From contig MKWG01000006.1 in assembly GCA_001899685.1 (NCBI GenBank), positions 142,010 to 206,009 of the forward strand: a stretch of 64,000 nt of DNA, written 5' to 3'. A model generated the notes under the pieces. That model was not told where the DNA came from, did not search any database, and worked only from the letters and a program-made list of their open reading frames with translations. Positions 46,401 to 56,022 of this stretch are shown here, piece after piece. Within the stretch, counting starts at the first letter, position 1, and each line of letters starts with the position of its first letter. The DNA is from Sphingobacteriales bacterium 44-15 (GTDB lineage: Bacteria > Bacteroidota > Bacteroidia > Chitinophagales > Chitinophagaceae). Position numbers and translations under genes: made by a program.

Positions 46401-49400
46401 GCGTTCAATAGACCAGACAGACTTTGAAACCAACAACGTAGAGTTTATCGAATTCTGGGTGCTTGACCCGTTTATCAAAAACCCGGGCTCTGCAGGAGGA
46501 CAATTGTATTTCAATCTTGGAAATGTTTCGGAAGATATCCTGAAGGACGGCAAGCGTTCCTATGAAAACGGGCTTCCTACCCCAACGATCCCTGCCCAAA
46601 CAGACAATTCGCTATGGGGAAAGGTGCCGGTAAATCCTATCCAGGTTACACAGGCTTTCAGCAATGCTCCAGAAGACCGCCCCTACCAGGATGTGGGCTT
46701 TGACGGGCTGACGGATGATGATGAGAAAACACAGCATGCACAATACCTTCAGTCGCTACAGGCACAAACCGGGGCAGGCTCACCCGCCTACCAGGCAGCA
46801 GCAGCCGACCCCTCGGCCGATAATTTCAAGTACTATCGTGATGCAGACTATGATAAAGCCAATACAGGCATTTTAGGACGGTATAAAAATTTCAATGGCC
46901 CACAGGGCAATTCACCGGTATCTTCCGCCAGCTCCGAGTTTTCTTCTGCCGCAACTTTATACCCCGATGCAGAAGACCTGAACAAGGATAACACACTCAA
47001 CGAAAATGAAGAGTATTTCCAGTACCGTGTGGACATAAAGCCCAAGACTGCAGCCGAAATGCAGATCGGCAGCAACTTTATTGTTGATAAGAAAGAAGTG
47101 AGTGTAACGCTGGCCAACGGGCAAAAAGAAAACCAGATATGGTACCAGTTCAGAATACCTGTTAACAGCTATGATAAAAAAATCGGCAACATTCCTGATT
47201 TTAAATCTATTCAATTCATCAGGATGTTCCTCACCGGCTTTGACGATTCTGTTGTGCTGCGTTTTGCCAAATTAGACCTCGTCAGGAATCAATGGAGAAA
47301 ATTCGGTTATGAGTTAGATACCGCAGGTGTATATAAGCCTATCAGCGCTTCAGACCCCGTAAACTTTACCGTGGGAGCAGTTAATATAGAAGAAAACGAT
47401 AACCGCCAGCCTGTTCCCTACCGCATCCCTCCCGGCATTGAGAGAGTGCAGGCATTAAGCAACGGGGGGATCAATATTTTGCAGAATGAGCAGGCAATGA
47501 GCCTGCAGATCTGTAACCTACCCAGCGGGCAGGCAAGGAGTGTTTTTAAAAGCACCAATCTTGACATCCGCCAATACCGTAAGCTTTCCATGTTCATTCA
47601 TGCGGAAAGCGTTACGGGGCAACCGGCTTTAACAGACGGAAAGATCAATGCAGTAATACGGATAGGCAGCGACTATATCAGTAATTTCTACGAAATCAAA
47701 ATACCACTGAAAATAACGCCGGCCGGCACTACGGTAGATACGGATATCTGGCCGGAAGCCAACAACCTCGACTTTGACCTGAGTGTACTGGAGGAGCTGA
47801 AAGCAGAGCGCAACACCCAGTTGTTCAATCCCAATAATATTTACAGGAAAGTGGTTGACGGGCGAACATACTCGGTGATCGGAAGCCCGAATTTCGGAGA
47901 AGTGCAGGGTTTTCTTGTAGGAGTGGAAAACCCGGGCGACGGCACAGGTCCGCCGGTATGCACAGAAGTATGGATAAACGAGCTGAGACTGTCACAAATT
48001 GATGAAAAGGGAGGCTGGGCCTCAGTGGGAAGAGTAGACCTTACCCTTGCCGACTTAGGTACGCTTACTTTTTCCGGCAACATGCACACGGTTGGGTTTG
48101 GCACGCTGGAGCAAAGAGTGAATGAACGCGCCAGGGATAATTATGTACAATTTGATGCTGCCGCCAACCTGCAGTTGGGCAAGCTTCTTCCCAAAAGCGC
48201 GGGCATTGAAATTCCTTTTTACGCCGGGATATCGCAAACGATAAGCACCCCGGAATATGACCCCTACGACAAAGACATCAAGCTGAAAGACAAGATGAAT
48301 GCTGCCGGGGCCAATAAAGATTCCATCCGTAACGCGGCTGTTGATATTACCACCATTAAAACGGTTACGATCACCAATGCAAGAAAAGTGCTGCCCGAAG
48401 GGAAAAAGCAACGACTATGGAGCATATCTAACCTGGATTTCAGCTATTCGTATACGTCTGTCCTATCTCATAATCCGCTGATAGAAAACAACGAGATAAA
48501 GAAATACAAGGGTGGCATCGGGTATAACTATACCGGTCAACCGAAGTGGATCGAGCCCTTCAAGAGCATGGTCAAAAGTAAGTCTGCCTGGTTTGACATG
48601 GTAAGAGATTTCAATGTCAATCTTACACCGGCGCTTATAAGCATCCGTTTCGATGCCAACAGGCAATTCGGCGCGGTGAGAGCGCGGGAAGTATATGTGC
48701 CGGGCACAGCTCCCAGCCCTTATAAAATACCGGAGACCTATGATAAGTTCTTCACTTTCGACAGGCATTATAATTACCGCTGGGATATTACCCGGTCACT
48801 GAATTTTGATTTTGAGGCGCTCAACAATGCAAGAATAGATGAGCCAGCGGGAAGAATAGATACCAGATCTAAAAAAGACACGCTTTGGAAAAACTTCTTC
48901 AGGGGCGGGAGAAATGTGCTGTATAACCAGCGTGCAGATTTCACCTACAATATACCCACCAACAAATTGCCCCTGATTGACTGGACAAATGCAAACGTGG
49001 CTTACAAAACCACTTACAACTGGATCGGAGCTTCCAGGCTTGCCGTCAACCTCGGCAACACTATACAAAACAGCTATGCAAAATCAGCTACCGTAGATTT
49101 TGACCTCAACCGGCTGTACAGTAAGCTCAGGATACTGAGAGCCCTGGATCAACAGGGCGGAAATGCTCCCAACCAGCCGCCCCGCCCGCCCGGAAAGCAG
49201 AACAATCCTTCTGATACCACTAATAAGAAAAAGAAAGATCCCAATGATCTGCCTGAGCTTAATGGGTTTGTAAAAGCTATAGGTAAGATCATTACTTCTG
49301 TGAAACGGGTAAACCTCACTTACAGCGAAGGCGCTACCTCCTTTATCCCGGGCTATATGGATAGCACCAAGCTGCTGGGGCAGGACTGGAGCAGCGGCGC

Positions 49401-50703
49401 TCCGGGTATAGGATTTATGCTGGGTAAGCAGCCAACAGCACAGTGGCTCGACCGGGCAGCATCCAGGAGCCTGATAACAAAAGACAGCCTGCAAAACAAC
49501 CTCGTCAGGCAGACCTTTGATCAACAATTCACACTGAATACCCAACTGGAGCCTGTCAGGGATTTCAGGATTGACCTCAATTGGTCCAAAACATTTAACC
49601 GTACCTATAGTGAATTATTCAAAGACACTTTAGGCAACGGTGATTTTGGCCACCTTAACCCTTATGCAGGAGGAGGATTCAGCATAACTTATATTGCCTT
49701 CCAGACTATGTTCAAAAAAGCAGACCCGAATGTAATAAGCGCTACCTTCCGGCAATTCCAGGACAACAGGGCGATCTTATCGGAAAGGCTTGGTAAGATG
49801 AATCCATACAGCCAGGTAAAAGGCGCTGACGGGTACTACCTGGGATATTCACGGTATGCGCAGGATGTATTGATCCCGTCTTTTGTGGCAGCATATACCA
49901 ACAAAGATCCCAATACTATATCCCTGCTCAATACCAAAGGTGAAAATGTACGCTCCAATCCATTCTCAGGCTATCTTCCCAAACCCAACTGGAGCATTGA
50001 GTATAACGGATTATCGCGGGTGAAGCCACTCGACAAAATATTCAGCAACTTTTCAATTAAGCATGCCTATGTTACCACGTTAAGCATGAACGCTTTCAAT
50101 TCCAACCTGCTCTTCCAGGACAGGTGGAATTTAGGCTTTCCTTCATTCCTTGATACGGCATCCAACAATTTCATCCCTTATTTCCTTGTGCCGAACATAT
50201 CCATTGAGGAACAATTTGCACCCTTGCTCGGGCTGCAGTTCAGCCTGACCAACCAGCTTTCAGGGGGCATTGAATATAAGAAACGCCGGACGTTAAGCCT
50301 CAGCCTTATTGACTACCAGCTGACTGAAATGCGTTCCACTGAAATAAATGTGAATGCATCATGGCGCATAAGAGGCTTTTCTCTTCCGTTCAATATTGGT
50401 TTCCTGAAAAAGGGAAGCGCTGATTCAACAAACAAACGATCGGAAAGCGACGTAAAGATCGGTCTGGTATTAGGACTGCAGGATAATATCACAGCCAACA
50501 GCCGCCTCGACCAGGAGAATGCTTTCGCAACGAGCGGTGAAAAAGTAATTACTATCAGCCCTACGATAGATTATGTGCTGAGCAACAGGATACAGTTGAA
50601 ATTCTATTTTGATCAACGCAGGAGCATACCCTATGTATCATCTTCAGCGCCTACAGTGAATACCAGGGCGGGAGTAACGGTGAATATATCGCTGGCGCCG
50701 TAG
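43444..50703 (+). CDS. sprA: SprA, T9SS outer-membrane translocon / gliding motility protein
   Basis: A 2419-residue protein, close to the length of the Flavobacterium homologue, that forms the very large outer-membrane barrel of the type IX secretion system. Translation appears to start at a TTG codon (43444): the signal peptide ALSYSNILRITIYIAVIWLCC begins there, and an in-frame stop lies 33 bases upstream with no ATG between. The mature protein is dominated by long beta-rich stretches with repeated NFNxxxxxxxR-like strands, and a proline-rich insert (NQPPRPPGKQN) near residue 1910. The three proteins with T9SS sorting tails in this window would be its cargo. It is downstream of ruvA; a heptamer repeat/hairpin follows. 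Confidence 0.95.
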   Translation: MALSYSNILRITIYIAVIWLCCFDAGAAPVSANAPLQVKDTIPGSKGDTLTLQDSLKYPITDRRVDKISNDAVRGFDLNDPSNIQDSIIYDPKEKKYYIIEKIGDKYYRKPTELTFEEFNRIQARKQENEYFRQRANTISLMNRSLLKPDLKATDDLFNRLFGNGKVDIRPQGTVGITAGYQGQNVKNPTLPERARKNGGFDFDMAANLNVIANIGDKVKLPISYNTQSTFDFQNQLKLEYTGKTDEIIKKIELGNTSFASKGSLIPGAQSLFGIKTQMQFGKLWVTGVFATQKSQRQSRALQGGAATMQIAVKADDYDENRNFLLAQYFNRKYNDAMKTIPVVSSQVQVMRLEVWVTNRTGTGITTDTRDVVGLMDIGEPHPYGAWGGSGNDLDLPRNDANNLYRQVVSNGSNRNPSLVVGNLTGMGLRQVQDFEKTFAHKLDSNQYTYNPQIGFLSLNTPLQANEVLAVAFQYSYNGRVYQVGEFSQDVPVDSSSGVQKVLFLKLLKATSARTQLPIWKLMMKNIYTLKSSNGEYLSALDKTDFQLNVLYNEPGGGEKRYLPEGDQAGVPLLTLLNLDRLNNQNDPQPDGVFDFVEGYTVLPYKAQIIFPVLEPFGRDLAPAFSDPALQQKYLYLPLYDTIKAIAQTYANLDRFVIKGSAKASSGGQSEISLNAFNVPQGSVTVTAGGRTLQEGVDYDINYVSGTVRIINQAILSSGIPVDVQFENQAAFGLQQRNYMGLRLDYLANKNLTIGATAVRLSERPYFTKMGYGEDPIRNTMIGADFSYHNEIPRLNRLLDRLPFYTPNGASSITAFGEGARMIPGHAPQIGKGSAGLVYIDDFEGTRASIDLRFPLISWALASTPLGATDKNDNILFPEAGLYNNLDYGKNRAKLAWYNIEPVLQERKNSSNPLRDNVEELSDPRVRAVSQSEIFPERTPEYGLNQLVTFDLAYYPKDRGPYNYDATGVDPSGKLTSPSKRWGGMMRSIDQTDFETNNVEFIEFWVLDPFIKNPGSAGGQLYFNLGNVSEDILKDGKRSYENGLPTPTIPAQTDNSLWGKVPVNPIQVTQAFSNAPEDRPYQDVGFDGLTDDDEKTQHAQYLQSLQAQTGAGSPAYQAAAADPSADNFKYYRDADYDKANTGILGRYKNFNGPQGNSPVSSASSEFSSAATLYPDAEDLNKDNTLNENEEYFQYRVDIKPKTAAEMQIGSNFIVDKKEVSVTLANGQKENQIWYQFRIPVNSYDKKIGNIPDFKSIQFIRMFLTGFDDSVVLRFAKLDLVRNQWRKFGYELDTAGVYKPISASDPVNFTVGAVNIEENDNRQPVPYRIPPGIERVQALSNGGINILQNEQAMSLQICNLPSGQARSVFKSTNLDIRQYRKLSMFIHAESVTGQPALTDGKINAVIRIGSDYISNFYEIKIPLKITPAGTTVDTDIWPEANNLDFDLSVLEELKAERNTQLFNPNNIYRKVVDGRTYSVIGSPNFGEVQGFLVGVENPGDGTGPPVCTEVWINELRLSQIDEKGGWASVGRVDLTLADLGTLTFSGNMHTVGFGTLEQRVNERARDNYVQFDAAANLQLGKLLPKSAGIEIPFYAGISQTISTPEYDPYDKDIKLKDKMNAAGANKDSIRNAAVDITTIKTVTITNARKVLPEGKKQRLWSISNLDFSYSYTSVLSHNPLIENNEIKKYKGGIGYNYTGQPKWIEPFKSMVKSKSAWFDMVRDFNVNLTPALISIRFDANRQFGAVRAREVYVPGTAPSPYKIPETYDKFFTFDRHYNYRWDITRSLNFDFEALNNARIDEPAGRIDTRSKKDTLWKNFFRGGRNVLYNQRADFTYNIPTNKLPLIDWTNANVAYKTTYNWIGASRLAVNLGNTIQNSYAKSATVDFDLNRLYSKLRILRALDQQGGNAPNQPPRPPGKQNNPSDTTNKKKKDPNDLPELNGFVKAIGKIITSVKRVNLTYSEGATSFIPGYMDSTKLLGQDWSSGAPGIGFMLGKQPTAQWLDRAASRSLITKDSLQNNLVRQTFDQQFTLNTQLEPVRDFRIDLNWSKTFNRTYSELFKDTLGNGDFGHLNPYAGGGFSITYIAFQTMFKKADPNVISATFRQFQDNRAILSERLGKMNPYSQVKGADGYYLGYSRYAQDVLIPSFVAAYTNKDPNTISLLNTKGENVRSNPFSGYLPKPNWSIEYNGLSRVKPLDKIFSNFSIKHAYVTTLSMNAFNSNLLFQDRWNLGFPSFLDTASNNFIPYFLVPNISIEEQFAPLLGLQFSLTNQLSGGIEYKKRRTLSLSLIDYQLTEMRSTEINVNASWRIRGFSLPFNIGFLKKGSADSTNKRSESDVKIGLVLGLQDNITANSRLDQENAFATSGEKVITISPTIDYVLSNRIQLKFYFDQRRSIPYVSSSAPTVNTRAGVTVNISLAP

Positions 50704-50763
50704 GTGAATAGAGTGAAGCGTTTTATCATAAAGCCAACCTTACGGGGCTATTCTGCGTCAGAG

Positions 50764-50819
50764 GTGAGAAGTGAAACGTGAGACGTGAGAACTTTCACAT
50801 TTCACTTCTCACTTCACAC
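50764..50819. repeat. Heptamer-phased hairpin repeat, locus 5
   Basis: Eight heptamers in phase: GTGAGAA, GTGAAAC, GTGAGAC, GTGAGAA, then CTTTCAC, ATTTCAC, TTCTCAC, TTCACAC. Bases 50764-50776 and 50800-50812 are a perfect 13-bp inverted repeat. It lies between the convergent sprA and metG genes and probably acts as a terminator for both. Confidence 0.8.
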
Positions 50820-50854
50820 GATAAGCACACACAATACAAGTTGACTGCCTATCC

Positions 50855-52948
50855 CTAGCTCACCCCTGCTCCCGGCTCAATCATATCTTCGGGATTAATA
50901 AAATGAAGCTTACCACTGCTGTCTTCCGCCATCAGTATCATACCGTTGCTCTCTATGCCTCTCATTTTCCGCGGCGCTAAATTTGCCACTACCACCACCT
51001 GTTTGCCCACTATGTCTTCCGGTTTGAAATGCATGGCGATGCCTGAAACGATAGTTCTTTTTTCAAAGCCCAGGTCCACTTCCAGCTTTAACAGCTTATC
51101 GGCTTTTTCAACTTTTGCAGCGGCAGTGATCGTTGCTACTCTTAAATCAAGCTTTGCAAAATCATCGTATACGATCTCCGGTTTGAGAGGACTTACCACC
51201 GCTATCTCCGGCTTTTTTTCTTTCGCCGTTCCCGGCTTAATGGTATTCGACCTCAGCTTATCTACCTGCGCCGTTATCTCTGCATCTTCAATTTTCCTGA
51301 ACAGCAGCTCCGGCGCCCGGAGCGAATAACCCACGCTCAGTAACTTTAAGCTGCCTGCATTTTCCCAGTCGAGCATCTTATCTACCACTTTCATCATGTG
51401 CAGCATTTTTTTTGCTGTAGATGGCAAAAAGGGATTGATAAGAATAGCAAGATTAGCCGTAAGCTGGAGGCTGAGATGCAGGCAGTTGTCAATCTCTTTT
51501 TGCGCAAGCTCTCCTGCCGTGCCTCCTTCACTAACCTGCTTTGCCTTTATCCAGGGCTCTTTTTCCTGCATGTATTTGTTACCCTTGCGGGCAAGATCTA
51601 TCACTTCAAACAAAGCCTCCCGGAAGCGGTATTCTTCTATATTACGGGTAACATTTGCTTTGGCTGCAGCAATATCTTCCATAAGCTGCCTGTCTTTTTC
51701 ATCAATGATCTCACTATGCAAAGGCGGCACTTTTCCCCCGCACAGTTTATGCATGAGCACAAATGCACGGTTCACAAAATTGCCGAATATGGCTACCAGC
51801 TCGCTGTTATTCCTGTCCTGGAAATCTTTCCAGGTAAAATCATTGTCCTTGGTTTCCGGAGCATTCGCACACAATACATAACGTAGCACATCTTCACAAC
51901 CCGGAAAATCCTTTACATACTCGTGCACCCACACTGCCCAGTTGCGGCTGGTAGACACTTTTTCCCCTTCAATGTTCAGGAACTCATTTGCCGGCACATT
52001 ATCAGGCAATACAAAATCTCCATGCGCCTTAAGCATGGCCGGGAAAATAATACAGTGAAAGACAATATTATCCTTTCCTATAAAATGTACCAGCTTTGTA
52101 TCTTCCCTGCACCAGTAATCCGCCCATTTATCTGTCAGCTCCTTTGTAGCGCTGATATAGCCTATGGGTGCATCAAACCATACATACAGCACTTTACCTT
52201 CTGCATCAGGCAGCGGCACTTTCACACCCCAGTTGCTGTCGCGGGTCATGGCGCGGCTTTGCAGCCCGTTATCCAGCCAGCTTTTGCACTGCCCGTATAC
52301 ATTATTTTTCCAGTCCTTATGCTCTTCCAGTACCCATTGCTTCAGCCAGGACTCATAATTTTGCAGAGGGAAGTACCAGTGTTTGGTCTTTCTTTTTACC
52401 GGCACGGCATCACTGAGCGTGCTGTGCGGATTGATCAACTGCTCAGGAGAAAGGCTGCTGCCGCATTTCTCACACTGGTCGCCGTATGCATTGGGATTCC
52501 CGCAAACAGGGCAGGTACCCGTAATATACCTGTCGGCAAGAAAAACATTCGCTTTTTCATCAAAATACTGCTCTGTCTCTTTTTCCTCAAACAGTCCTTT
52601 ATCATACAGATTTCTAAAGAAATCGGCAGAAGTCTGATGGTGCACAGGGTTTGAAGTGCGGGAATAAATATCAAAGGAAATACCCATATCCGCAAAGCTC
52701 TGCTTTATGATCGTGTGGTATTTGTCTACGATCTGCTGGGGCGTTACCCCTTCTTTCATTGCTCTTATAGTGATAGGCACCCCGTGTTCATCACTGCCGC
52801 CCACAAACTGAATATCTCTCTGCTGCGCCCGCTGGTAACGCACATATATATCTGCAGGTAAATAACAGCCTGCCAGGTGCCCGATATGCACCGGGCCATT
52901 GGCATAAGGCAACGCTGCCGTAACCAAAATTCTCTTATAATCTTTCAT
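50855..52948 (-). CDS. metG: Methionyl-tRNA synthetase
   Basis: A 697-residue class I aminoacyl-tRNA synthetase. The start at 52948 ([13 protein letters not shown]) is backed by a -7 box 18 bases upstream; the longer frame runs through that promoter. The HIGH motif is at residues 21-24 (VHIGHLAG), the KMSKS equivalent is KVSTS, and a zinc-binding knuckle with four cysteines (CPVCGNPN...CEKCG) sits in the connective peptide. The C-terminal 110 residues ([12 protein letters not shown]...) are an EMAP-like tRNA-binding domain. Length and architecture fit the long form. It is transcribed alone. Confidence 0.97.
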   Translation of the reverse strand: MKDYKRILVTAALPYANGPVHIGHLAGCYLPADIYVRYQRAQQRDIQFVGGSDEHGVPITIRAMKEGVTPQQIVDKYHTIIKQSFADMGISFDIYSRTSNPVHHQTSADFFRNLYDKGLFEEKETEQYFDEKANVFLADRYITGTCPVCGNPNAYGDQCEKCGSSLSPEQLINPHSTLSDAVPVKRKTKHWYFPLQNYESWLKQWVLEEHKDWKNNVYGQCKSWLDNGLQSRAMTRDSNWGVKVPLPDAEGKVLYVWFDAPIGYISATKELTDKWADYWCREDTKLVHFIGKDNIVFHCIIFPAMLKAHGDFVLPDNVPANEFLNIEGEKVSTSRNWAVWVHEYVKDFPGCEDVLRYVLCANAPETKDNDFTWKDFQDRNNSELVAIFGNFVNRAFVLMHKLCGGKVPPLHSEIIDEKDRQLMEDIAAAKANVTRNIEEYRFREALFEVIDLARKGNKYMQEKEPWIKAKQVSEGGTAGELAQKEIDNCLHLSLQLTANLAILINPFLPSTAKKMLHMMKVVDKMLDWENAGSLKLLSVGYSLRAPELLFRKIEDAEITAQVDKLRSNTIKPGTAKEKKPEIAVVSPLKPEIVYDDFAKLDLRVATITAAAKVEKADKLLKLEVDLGFEKRTIVSGIAMHFKPEDIVGKQVVVVANLAPRKMRGIESNGMILMAEDSSGKLHFINPEDMIEPGAGVS

Positions 52949-52965
52949 ATCTGTAAAAAGGAAGG

Positions 52966-52973
52966 CAAAGGTA
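52966..52973 (-). promoter_or_regulatory. -7 promoter box for metG
   Basis: The minus strand reads TACCTTTG, an exact TAnnTTTG match 18 bases upstream of the metG ATG. Confidence 0.6.
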
Positions 52974-53038
52974 ATCCAATACAACGAGATGACTGCAATT
53001 AGCCCAGTGCTGCCCTTTTTTGCATTACAAGAATAGCT

Positions 53039-53157
53039 TACGCAACGGGTGTATTTCAAATTTTCGCGGCACATATTTCCCTCACCCCTGCAATCCCCTC
53101 TCCGCGCAGCAGAGAGGGGAGAAATGGTGCGAAAATTTGAAATGCACCCTACGCAAC
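53039..53157. mobile_element. Miniature inverted-repeat element (about 103 bp) with 8-bp target duplication
   Basis: Left end 53047-53067 and right end 53129-53149 are 21-bp inverted repeats with one mismatch, the outer bases reading GGGTGTATTT and its near-complement AAATGCACCC. They are flanked by an identical 8-base direct repeat TACGCAAC at 53039-53046 and 53150-53157. Inside, TCCCCTCTC (53094-53102) pairs with GAGAGGGGA (53112-53120). There is no coding capacity, so it must have been moved by a transposase elsewhere. It sits between the metG promoter and the 3' end of the TPR gene. Confidence 0.8.
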
Positions 53158-53233
53158 GAATAAAGGCTTTTAATCATTATCATTGCTACAGAACAGACAG
53201 GAGATTTTACCGAGGAATGCAATGCTAAGTGTA

Positions 53234-55279
53234 TTATGAAAACGCTTGTTTAAGTTTCGCAAAAAAACCTCTCTCTTTTTGCCAATAGGATATTATTTCA
53301 TTAATTTTTTGTTTGGTTTGTATAAATCTTTCTCCTGCAACCCCCTCAAATACTTCTATCTGTTGAAGTACTTCATTTGCATAATGCAATGATTTTTCCC
53401 TATTAGGAAAATTATTTTTAAATACGTTGCTTAAAATGTACAGATTGCTAACCATGTCGTTAAAATATTCCAGATGTTTATTGGCAATCAAAACCAACAA
53501 GTCATTATCAAGCTTTAGAAAAGCATTTTCCGCCCTTTCTATATTTTTTTGTTCCAGGTATAAATAGCCTATGGCTTCTGTGGTTTTAATGGATTCTTCC
53601 AGGTAAATGTATGGCGTATCTGACGTTAAAGTATCATAGCTTTTCTGTGCGCTGAGCAAATAATCTAAAGCAGTGTGCTGATTGTTTAAGGACAGATAAG
53701 CAAAACCCAGATTACTTTGACACGCCGCTAAAATCGGCAAATAGGGCCTGCCTTGATTTTCATACAATATTTCTGCAATTTCATAGGCTCCTTTGCCAAA
53801 GTCCACCATGTATTTCGCCATATTATCTATTACATCTCCTATTTCTTTCGAAAACTCCGGATTTTTTTTCAACTCCTTTACGGCATTATAACATCTTTTT
53901 AAAAAGCCGGCAAACAGAACTTTGACGGTAGCTAAAACAGGGAAGAAAAGTTCGGGGTTATTCCTGCTATGGGTTTCGCATACCTCTACTGCTTTAGCAT
54001 AAGTTTTTTCAATGTCTGCAGCGCCTTCTTTATTCATATCGCTTTGCTCTCTTATCCATTTAGCCTCATCTACCAAACAAGCCACATATGCTGCAAGGTA
54101 TTTCTCGGGGTGCTTATCACAGATCTCTCGGAATATGCTGATACTTTCTTTGAATTGGGCGATACTTTCGATGTTGCAATTGCTTGCGTCTAACCTGCTT
54201 TTTAAACTGTTGCCGGTCTGGTAAATTTTCCAGATCTTAGCATTCACCGTTGCTGCAATCTGCAATGCCCTTCCATATTCCGCTTTTAATTCCATACCAG
54301 GATTAAGAACAGCTTTATATTCCTGAACGCATTCTTCGGTAAATTCAAGTGCCAGATCATATTCCTTTACTTTAAAAAGCAATGAAGCAATATTGTTAAG
54401 AATTTTCATTAGCAAAATCTTAGACCCAGCGTCCATTTTTGCTGAAGTATTTCTGTAAAGCGTCAGGGCTTCCTTGTAGCTGCCGATAGCATCAGCGTAT
54501 TTATCCTGTTGTTCCAGCAAGAATCCCTTTAAGTTCCAGAAATCTATTGTATTGATTGTATATGCCCGGTTATTTTTAGTCTCTTCCTGTTGTAGAAGTA
54601 TCTCTAATTGGGGAAGAACATCATAAGCTTTAATGAACTGGTTGTTTTCTTTTAAAAAATATATATAAGCAAGTATATTTTCTGTACCGGCATTTGCGGA
54701 AACAGATTTTTCAAAATAATTTCTCGTAGTTTCAACCCTGTCCGTTTTTGTAAAATCAATTGAAGTCAAACGCGCCAGTATCAAAAATTCGTTGCTTTTC
54801 TCCTTCAGACTTTGCTGATTCAATGCCAATTTTCCCTTTAACTGCTCTTGTTCTTCCTTTAAGGCGTTTAATTCATTTGTCATTGTTTCTGCATCCAGAA
54901 CAGCACGTGCTTTATCAAATTCTCCATTTTCAAAATAGGCTTTGGCTATTTTTAATCTTTCTGAGTTAACAGAAATTCCTGAAAAATCTTCCGCCAGTTT
55001 AATCACCGCTTTTTTTAGCGCTTCTATCTGTTCAATAATTTTATTTTGCTCCGTAGAAACAGTGTACATTTCCTCCTTAAATCCTTCATCATCGGGATAC
55101 TTAATTGAATTTGCCAGAGCTTTATTGAACCTTCCCTTTAAGTCTTCAAGCTTATTTTGCAAGTCCTTGTATTGGGCAGCCTCTTTTAAATTGACGATAA
55201 TATTGCCGTTGCCAACAATTACGTTTCCGGCTGCATTAACATCTCCAGTTACTATATTCTGGCTGTGCTCAATATTCAT
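53234..55279 (-). CDS. Coiled-coil/TPR protein with N-terminal GNVIxGN motif
   Basis: A 681-residue cytosolic-looking protein with no signal peptide. Residues 6-26 form a Gly/Asn/Ile-Val-rich motif with core GNVIVGN, like the C-terminal end of the protein encoded just upstream. A long helical, Lys/Glu-rich coiled-coil region follows (about 30-165), then tandem TPR-type helical hairpins to about 640 (for example DFWNLKGFLLEQQDKYADAIGSY-type and CQSNLGFAYLSLNNQHTALDY-type repeats). No nuclease, protease or NTPase motif is visible, so it looks like a sensor or scaffold. It starts 2 bases after the stop of the DUF4062-like gene, so the two are one operon. Function is unknown; see the finding on the shared motif. 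Confidence 0.8.
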   Translation of the reverse strand: MNIEHSQNIVTGDVNAAGNVIVGNGNIIVNLKEAAQYKDLQNKLEDLKGRFNKALANSIKYPDDEGFKEEMYTVSTEQNKIIEQIEALKKAVIKLAEDFSGISVNSERLKIAKAYFENGEFDKARAVLDAETMTNELNALKEEQEQLKGKLALNQQSLKEKSNEFLILARLTSIDFTKTDRVETTRNYFEKSVSANAGTENILAYIYFLKENNQFIKAYDVLPQLEILLQQEETKNNRAYTINTIDFWNLKGFLLEQQDKYADAIGSYKEALTLYRNTSAKMDAGSKILLMKILNNIASLLFKVKEYDLALEFTEECVQEYKAVLNPGMELKAEYGRALQIAATVNAKIWKIYQTGNSLKSRLDASNCNIESIAQFKESISIFREICDKHPEKYLAAYVACLVDEAKWIREQSDMNKEGAADIEKTYAKAVEVCETHSRNNPELFFPVLATVKVLFAGFLKRCYNAVKELKKNPEFSKEIGDVIDNMAKYMVDFGKGAYEIAEILYENQGRPYLPILAACQSNLGFAYLSLNNQHTALDYLLSAQKSYDTLTSDTPYIYLEESIKTTEAIGYLYLEQKNIERAENAFLKLDNDLLVLIANKHLEYFNDMVSNLYILSNVFKNNFPNREKSLHYANEVLQQIEVFEGVAGERFIQTKQKINEIISYWQKERGFFAKLKQAFS

Positions 55280-55281
55280 TT

Positions 55282-55887
55282 TTAAGAATTTCTATTGGTG
55301 TTCCCAATTATTACATTGCCGTCAGAATTAATAGAACCTATATTCACATTCTCGCTGTCCTTTATAATAACAGAGGGCGCTTCATTTCCTTTTGCTTGCA
55401 CATCAAACTTGAAAAAACCCAATTTGCCCAATTGCTGGTCGAAATGAAATTTTAATTCATCAATATTTTTATACTCCGTATAAAAATGTCCCAGATCACC
55501 CAGCTTTTTCTTGAATTGGAGAAGGGAGAGGACATTATCATCGAGCATCCCGGTATTAATGGCCGCGTCTTTGAAGTACGTATAAACAAGCGGGCGATTG
55601 TTAACTTTGAAATGTGCAAAAGCGTGTTCAAACTCTTCTTCAGTATACTTACCTACTTTGGTAAAAAACAGCAGAATAAATATATCGCACTCTGTTATCG
55701 CCTTGTTATATTCATCCTGCAAACGGCTTTTTGACATTGCGTCTATAAAATCTTCCCACATTACTAGCTCAATAAATATATCCTGAGTTATGAGATCTTT
55801 ATTTTTCCGGGATATAAAGACTTCAAACTTGTCTCTGTCTTCCTTAAGTTCTGAAGAAGACGCTAGGAAAATTTTATGACGCTTCAT
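55282..55887 (-). CDS. DUF4062/TIR-like effector domain protein with C-terminal GNVIxGN motif
   Basis: A 201-residue protein starting at 55887 (MKRHKIFLASSSELKEDR); the frame back to 55953 adds residues unlike the family. Residues about 3-150 match the DUF4062/TIR-like type: IFLASSSELKEDRDKF at the N-terminus, LVMWEDFIDAMSKSRLQDEY, and CDIFILLFFTKVGKYTEEEF with an acidic follow-up. This fold is common in bacterial conflict and signalling proteins. Residues 178-198 are a short Gly/Asn-rich motif (core GNVIIGN) nearly repeated at the start of the next protein. It is first in a two-gene unit; its enzymatic activity, if any, is unknown. Confidence 0.78.
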   Translation of the reverse strand: MKRHKIFLASSSELKEDRDKFEVFISRKNKDLITQDIFIELVMWEDFIDAMSKSRLQDEYNKAITECDIFILLFFTKVGKYTEEEFEHAFAHFKVNNRPLVYTYFKDAAINTGMLDDNVLSLLQFKKKLGDLGHFYTEYKNIDELKFHFDQQLGKLGFFKFDVQAKGNEAPSVIIKDSENVNIGSINSDGNVIIGNTNRNS

Positions 55888-56022
55888 ATTTAAAATTATA
55901 AATAATTCCCGGTCTTTTACGAAAATTTGTGTATACCCCGAACACTTTACCATAAAATTCCTTACATTTATTGCCTGCTAAACGAATGATCCACATATTA
56001 TACTTCATTTAAAAAGTTTTTT

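Noticed and set aside
51923-52654. 243-codon frame antisense to metG
   Set aside because: metG is unmistakable; the antisense frame has no family resemblance.
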